Origin: Solen grandis
Lineage: Eukaryota; Mollusca; Bivalvia; Adapedonta; Solenidae
Reading direction: 5' to 3'
NCBI GenBank assembly: GCA_021229015.1
Contig: CM037792.1
Location: forward strand, 40,775,195 to 40,839,194
Length of the DNA stretch: 64,000 bases
This document shows, in pieces, positions 60,601 to 64,000 of the stretch. The position numbers were made by a program, and so were the translations under genes. The notes under the pieces are model-generated. The model ran no database searches, had not been told where the DNA came from, and saw nothing but the letters and a program-made list of their open reading frames with translations. The first letter of the stretch is position 1. Each line of letters opens with the position of its first letter.

Positions 60601-63538
60601 TAGTTCTCTTATTAACTAATGACGCATAGAGAAGTAGTCTATGGATGAAAACAACCGAGTTGACCGAATAAGCCGGCAGCGTTTGCATCGTGCATCGTGT
60701 ATATGAACCAAACGTGTAACGTACGTGCACCGTGTAACGTGCGTGTAACGTGCGTTCCGTGTCCGTGTAACGTGCGTGTAACGTGCGTTCCGTGTGTCAA
60801 CTTGAACGCGAGCCGTACTGTACCATGTCACTTGGCTGTGGAAGATTGGTGGTACCATGTCACTTGGCTACAGCAGATTGGTGGTATCATATTGGTGGTA
60901 CCATGTCACTTGGCTATGGAAGATTGGTGGTACCATAGGCTATGGAAGATTGGTGGTACAATGTAACTTGGCTATGGTAGATTGGTGGTACCATGTCACT
61001 TGGCTATGGCAGATTGGTGGTACCATGTCTCTTGGTTATGGAAGATTGGTGGTACCTATGGTAGATAAGTGGTACCATGTCACTTGGCTATGGAAGATTG
61101 GTGGTACCATGTCACTTGGCTACAGCAGATTGGTGGTACCATTGGCTATGGAAGATTGGTGGAACCATGTCACTTGGCTATGGTAGATTGGTGGTACCGT
61201 GTCACTTGGCTACAGCAGATTGGTGGTACCATGTCTCTTGGCTATGGTAGATTGGTGGTACCGTGTCACTTGGCTATGGCAGATTGGTGGTACCGTGTCA
61301 CTTGGCTACAGCAGATTGGTGATACCATATCAAATGGTGATGGTAGATAGGTGATACTATGTCACTTGGCTACAGCAGATTGGTGGTACCATGTCACTTG
61401 GCTATGGAAGATTGGTGGTATCATGTCACTTGGCTACAGCAGATTGGTGGTACCATGTCACTTGGCTATGGAAGATTGGTGGTACCATGTCACTTGGCTA
61501 TGGTAGATTGGTCTTACCAATTCACTTGGCTATGGTAGATTGGTGGTACCATGTCACTTGGCTATGGCAGATTGGTGGTACCATGTCACTTGGCTATGGC
61601 AGATTGGTGGTACCATTGGCTATGGAAGATTGGTGGTACATTGTAACTTGGCTATGGTAGATTCGTGGCACTGTGTCACTTGGCTATGGCAGATTGGTGG
61701 TACCATTGGCTATGGTAGATTGGTGGTACCATGTCACTTGGCTATGGTAGATTGATGGTAACATGTCACTTGGCTATGGAAGAAGGAGTAAAGTATTATT
61801 CATAAGATTTTAACCAGACAAGAAATTGTTATATCCTTTACATGACTCCCTAAAGTGTTGCATTTGCAAAATTCAATCTCATTATAGCAAGGCTTTAATG
61901 ATTGAATAACTTATTGATTTATACTGATTACTTTTCTAAAAATCGTTTAAGCCAGCTTTGCATTCAGTTCTTGATAAAGATGTGAAAATTAATTTTCATT
62001 ATCTTTGAGCACAGAAAACATTAGCACAGATTGGTTAATATTTCAAATATTGTTTTCGAAGACAGGAAGGTATTTTTCAGCAACAACAGGAAATTCATTC
62101 TGATTTTGTCCAATTTAATCAAGGATAGAAGTATTAGAAATTGTTAATACTATCTTCACTCGCATAGATCATGAATTTTAATATCTGAGGTAATGATTTC
62201 AACCAAAATAAGGGTTACGAAGGTTTCAAAGGATTGTTGGAAAATTGTGACCTTTGAAATTATATATTTTCATGAAGGAACATTGCTAGGATTCAAATGT
62301 TATCTATGGTGATATGTTGAAAGATTTATATTGAATCTTGCAGAAATTCGTAGTTATTGTTATCCATCATTTTCTAGTTCTGCTAGGGGAACTTTTAAAT
62401 TGATATTTTCAAGCGAATGTATTAGAAGTAAACCGTTTACCCTTTACAAAATGAATTTTCATATGCATCTCATCACACAAGGCATAATGATTATTCATAT
62501 GCATCTCATCACACAAGGCATAATGATTATTCATATGCATCTCATCACACAAGGCTTAATGAATATTCATATACATTTCAGCACACAAGGCATAATGAAC
62601 ATTCATATTCATTTCATCACACAAGGCATAATGAATATTCATATACATTTCATCACACAAGGCATCAAAAGCACATATTTTGGTTGAGGGGGTGCCAACT
62701 TTGGTGAACAATTATTTCAGTATTGACCTTAACTTGCAACATTTAAACACAGGGCTCTGATTTGATGGGAAATGTGTCTACATATTTGTTTTTCTTTTAA
62801 TGTTCAGAGCTTGGACATCCTAGATGGCAGAAATCTAGATTTAGTTGTAATTCAATTTTATGATCTTTTCCAGAGAATGTTGACACACTGTAAACCAAAT
62901 AAGTAATCTCTCCTTAGTGCCTTGATTATTTAACCTGAAGCCTTTAAGGTGTATCATTTAGAGAAACCTACAATATGGTCCGCATGGCTCATCATATCTT
63001 TCTGCTAACATGATTATATTCTGGAGCATTATTTGGTTGGTAATAAAGGAGGCTGATTGTTACTATGGCAACAGTGGGTAACCATTGTGTAGACTTGGAA
63101 GGTGACTTCAATGAGGATTATAAAGAAGAAGATAGTGATGATTAAAAGATGAAAGTTGTTGTAAATAATAATGATTTGAAAAAGATAAGCTCACATTTTT
63201 TTTGCAGCTCAATCGACAATTTTTTTTCCCAGAATGGTTAACTATGATAAATTATTATTCATGTCATAAATTTGAATGTGAATATTGGTGTAGTAGAGGG
63301 TAATAATTATAAATATGTGTATTAATTAGTGACAGTTTGGTGCCACCACAGTTGCTCCATTATAACAAGCACACGGTATTGCAGGTGAAACTGAAGGATT
63401 ACTTGGTGACAGCTCTAGACTTCATGAAAGCCAAGGATGCAGAACTGGCTTGGATTGATGGCTGTATAGATTCATCAGAAACACGACCAGATATAGAAGA
63501 AGACATGGAAGAGGATGAGGAAGACATGCGAGGAAAAG
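54483..63538 (+). CDS. CPSF2 (CPSF100), C-terminal part, 3 exons, 5' part absent
   Basis: A subunit of the nuclear cleavage and polyadenylation complex that partners the endonuclease CPSF3 in pre-mRNA and histone mRNA 3'-end processing. It is itself a catalytically inactive metallo-beta-lactamase/beta-CASP protein. Three exons (54483-54625, 57952-58092, 63385-63538) join in phase and correspond to the region after the beta-CASP domain. The metallo-beta-lactamase and beta-CASP domains, some 500 residues in animals, are not in the window. The gene runs past 64000 to its C-terminal domain. Exon sequence is conserved and splice sites are intact, so it looks like part of a working gene and not a retrocopy. 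Confidence 0.93.
54821..55387 (+). repeat. Bivalve-type interspersed repeat, complete copy
   Basis: It begins AGCTCACCTGAGCAGTAGCT with CGTCCGTCGTCCGTC, and ends TCAGGTGAGCG, GGGCCATCTTGG, CCCTCTTGTTT. The two ends share the inverted 10-mer GCTCACCTGA/TCAGGTGAGC. Inside, blocks with CTTCCTCAAACTTGGTCAGA repeat three times. Same family as 4198-5250; non-coding. Confidence 0.75.
55433..55715 (+). mobile_element. tRNA-derived SINE, near full length
   Basis: The A-box region TGGCTGAGTGGTTAAG and B box GGGTTCGATCCCCGG give a tRNA-like (Leu/Ser-type) head. The body contains ACTGGTATAGCCCCC, CTCAGCATATAAGGGTAGC and GACTGAAATACTGTCAG. Fragments of the family are at 13365-13470 (minus) and 23809-24034. 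The head lacks the paired acceptor arm of a tRNA gene. Confidence 0.72.
55920..56123. mobile_element. MITE family TTAAGGTAATCC, copy 3
   Basis: 204 bp. The ends TTAAGGTAATCCATCCAT and TGGATGGATTACCTTAA form the best-preserved inverted pair of the three copies. It contains TGCAAGCATCCATTGAATC and CAAAGTCTATAAAGGCTTG. Confidence 0.8.
56641..57480 (+). repeat. 40-bp minisatellite, 21 nearly identical copies
   Basis: The unit is TGTTATACATTAGACAATGG + TATAATAGGGACATGGTAG + C or T. Apart from the C/T site there are only about three changes in 840 bp (one 1-base deletion near 57081, ATATATTAG at 57006, TATAAAAGG at 57301). The homogeneity suggests recent expansion or active homogenisation. It lies in a CPSF2 intron. 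Confidence 0.96.
57635..57865. mobile_element. piggyBac-like MITE, copy 2
   Basis: 231 bp, from TTAACCCTTTACCTCATATG to CATGAGGTAAAGGGTTAA. The inverted ends match perfectly for TTAACCCTTTACCTCAT. Same family as 198-405, and it ends 86 bp before the next CPSF2 exon. Confidence 0.7.
57952..58092 (+). CDS. CPSF2 exon: RMMBL-type segment, second part
   Basis: Acceptor GTGTGTTTTAG (GT-rich tract, atypical pyrimidine run), donor GTAGTT, phase 0 to 0. It encodes [20 protein letters not shown], then [14 protein letters not shown]. The LVHG turn followed by an alanine-rich helix is typical of the domain after beta-CASP in this superfamily. [11 protein letters not shown] matches the conserved VDAT-E-HI-Q stretch of animal CPSF2. 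GC content is clearly higher than in the surrounding introns. Confidence 0.93.
58093..58655. other. CPSF2 intron, no distinct feature
   Basis: AT-rich intron sequence between the second exon and the split minisatellite. Confidence 0.5.
58656..58892 (+). repeat. 32-bp minisatellite, left block
   Basis: About seven degenerate copies of AGATTGGTGGTACCATGTCA + CTTGGCTATGGT. The array stops at GGTGGTAC, where the TIR element begins, and resumes at 60820. Confidence 0.88.
58921..59005 (+). repeat. Left subterminal GTGTAACGTGC repeats of the TIR element
   Basis: GTAACGTGCGTGTAACGTGC, TTCCGTGTCCGTGTAA and ACCGTGTAACC variants are clustered just inside the left TIR. The right counterpart is at 60710-60797. 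Confidence 0.8.
59640..59705. repeat. (CT)n microsatellite inside the TIR element
   Basis: TCTCTCTCTCCGCCATCTCT followed by a pure CT run to about 59702. Confidence 0.85.
60710..60797 (+). repeat. Right subterminal GTGTAACGTGC repeats of the TIR element
   Basis: ACGTGTAACGTACGTGCACC, then GTGTAACGTGCGTGTAACGT and TTCCGTGTCCGTGTAACG twice. The direct (not inverted) match to the left cluster is unusual, since only the outer 22 bp are inverted. Confidence 0.8.
60820..61790 (+). repeat. 32-bp minisatellite, right block, about 30 copies
   Basis: AGATTGGTGGTACCATGTCA + CTTGGCTATGGT with common variants: ACAGCAGA for ATGGTAGA, and shortened units lacking GTCACTT. Open frames across it with a WYHVTWL-type repeat are artefacts. 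Confidence 0.93.
61791..62450. other. CPSF2 intron, no distinct feature
   Basis: AT-rich intron with no repeats or exon-like frames recognised. Confidence 0.5.
62451..62664 (+). repeat. 36-bp minisatellite, about 6 copies
   Basis: CATATGCATCTCATCACACA + AGGCATAATGATTATT recurs, with later units reading ATACATTTC. The 36-bp period keeps a frame open ([16 protein letters not shown] repeat), which is not taken as coding. Confidence 0.9.
62665..63384. other. CPSF2 intron, no distinct feature
   Basis: AT-rich sequence leading to the acceptor GGTATTGCAG at 63384. Confidence 0.5.
63385..63538 (+). CDS. CPSF2 exon: conserved [11 protein letters not shown] segment and acidic linker
   Basis: Acceptor GGTATTGCAG, donor GTATGC, phase 0 to 1. 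It encodes [20 protein letters not shown], then [21 protein letters not shown] is a highly conserved CPSF2 signature. It is followed by an acidic stretch ([11 protein letters not shown]), typical of the variable linker before the C-terminal domain. The remainder lies beyond the window. Confidence 0.95.
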
Positions 63539-64000
63539 GTATGCAAGATTTACCTGCCCTGGGTGGAGTAAACTTAATACTCGCTCACCTGAGTGTTTTC
63601 ACAACTGTTATATCGTAGTGTATAGAATGCAAGCAGGGTACCAACTTGCAAACATGAGCTACCAATATGTGAGCAACTGTTAGCATTTACTGAATGCACG
63701 GCTATACTGAGGCATTTTATCAAACAAGTAAGATAACTCTTGTTGAGCACTGATTTCATTGTTTGGGTACACCCCTTGATATCTTTGATATATTGCTCAT
63801 ATAAGTCATGTAAATAAAAATTATAATAGATACTGGCACAGGGAAATGGCCAAAGTGCGTGGAGCAATTACCAGAATACTATTCCTAATCTGTTATATTT
63901 ATTGTTCTGTCACAAGCTCAAATACTAAATATGCAATCATGTTTTTCTATTTTTTGAGCCTTGCAAATTTCCAAGGATTTTATAACCCTTCTTCACTCTT
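63539..64000. other. CPSF2 intron up to the window end
   Basis: No further exon is visible in the last 460 bases. Confidence 0.5.

Larger units (their letters stand above)
58889..60823. mobile_element. 1.9-kb TIR element with 4-bp target duplication
   Basis: The element is 58893-60819 (1927 bp). The left end AGTGCGGCTCGCGTTCAAGT is the inverse of the right end ACTTGAACGCGAGCCGTACT with one mismatch (22-bp TIR in all). GTAC flanks both sides (58889-58892 and 60820-60823); removing the element and one GTAC restores the unit phrase GGTGGTACCATGTCAC. Subterminal CGTGTAACGTGCGT-type tandem repeats occur at both ends in the same orientation. No transposase frame exists, so it is non-autonomous. 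The superfamily is unassigned. Confidence 0.82.

Noticed and set aside
60820..61790. Tryptophan/glycine-rich repeated proteins
   Set aside because: Frames arise from the 32-bp tandem unit read in three phases. There is no start context, splice or conserved domain.

Overview
The window is nuclear DNA of an animal, most likely a bivalve mollusc. The evidence is multi-exon genes with GT-AG introns, AT-rich introns full of tandem arrays and palindromic MITEs, tRNA-derived SINEs, LINE 3' relics, and interspersed repeats ending in GGCCCTCTTGTT of a kind I associate with bivalve genomes. The bivalve assignment is an inference; the exact species cannot be read from the sequence. There are no bacterial features. 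The many short open frames are almost all repeat artefacts.

Layout. (1) 1-10746 holds only repeats: MITEs, microsatellites, a minisatellite, SINE pieces, an ~810-bp foldback palindrome, a LINE 3' end and a decayed domain of mobile-element type. (2) 10747-36836, plus strand, carries nine exons of one secreted matrix metalloproteinase (MMP, peptidase family M10A). They cover the propeptide, cysteine switch, an eight-arginine furin-type site, the catalytic domain and hemopexin blades I to most of IV. All nine splice in frame (1302 nt, 434 codons). The signal-peptide exon and the terminal exon are not found. Introns hold a 3.7-kb array of a 32-bp unit, a 28-bp-unit array and several MITEs. (3) 38250-38349 and 53811-53910 are two runs of exactly 100 N. 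Between them lies 15.5 kb made entirely of one satellite-like family (units about 820-850 bp, with ~330-bp subunits, hairpin modules and a recurring CTCF-like motif). (4) 54483-63538, plus strand, carries three exons from the C-terminal half of CPSF2, the 100-kDa cleavage and polyadenylation factor subunit. The gene continues past the window end; its large 5' part is absent. CPSF2 introns hold a 27-bp-unit array that runs into the exon's own splice acceptor, a SINE, a 40-bp-unit array, and a 32-bp-unit array split by a 1.9-kb TIR element with a 4-bp target duplication.

The two genes have unrelated roles (extracellular proteolysis; nuclear mRNA 3'-end processing). Their apparent neighbourhood depends on a contig that is repeat from end to end and is bounded by placeholder gaps, while the MMP lacks its 3' end and CPSF2 its 5' end. 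The join should be treated as unproven. The most notable signals are the splice-acceptor-derived minisatellite, the CTCF-like motif carried by the satellite, and the TIR element nested in a minisatellite.
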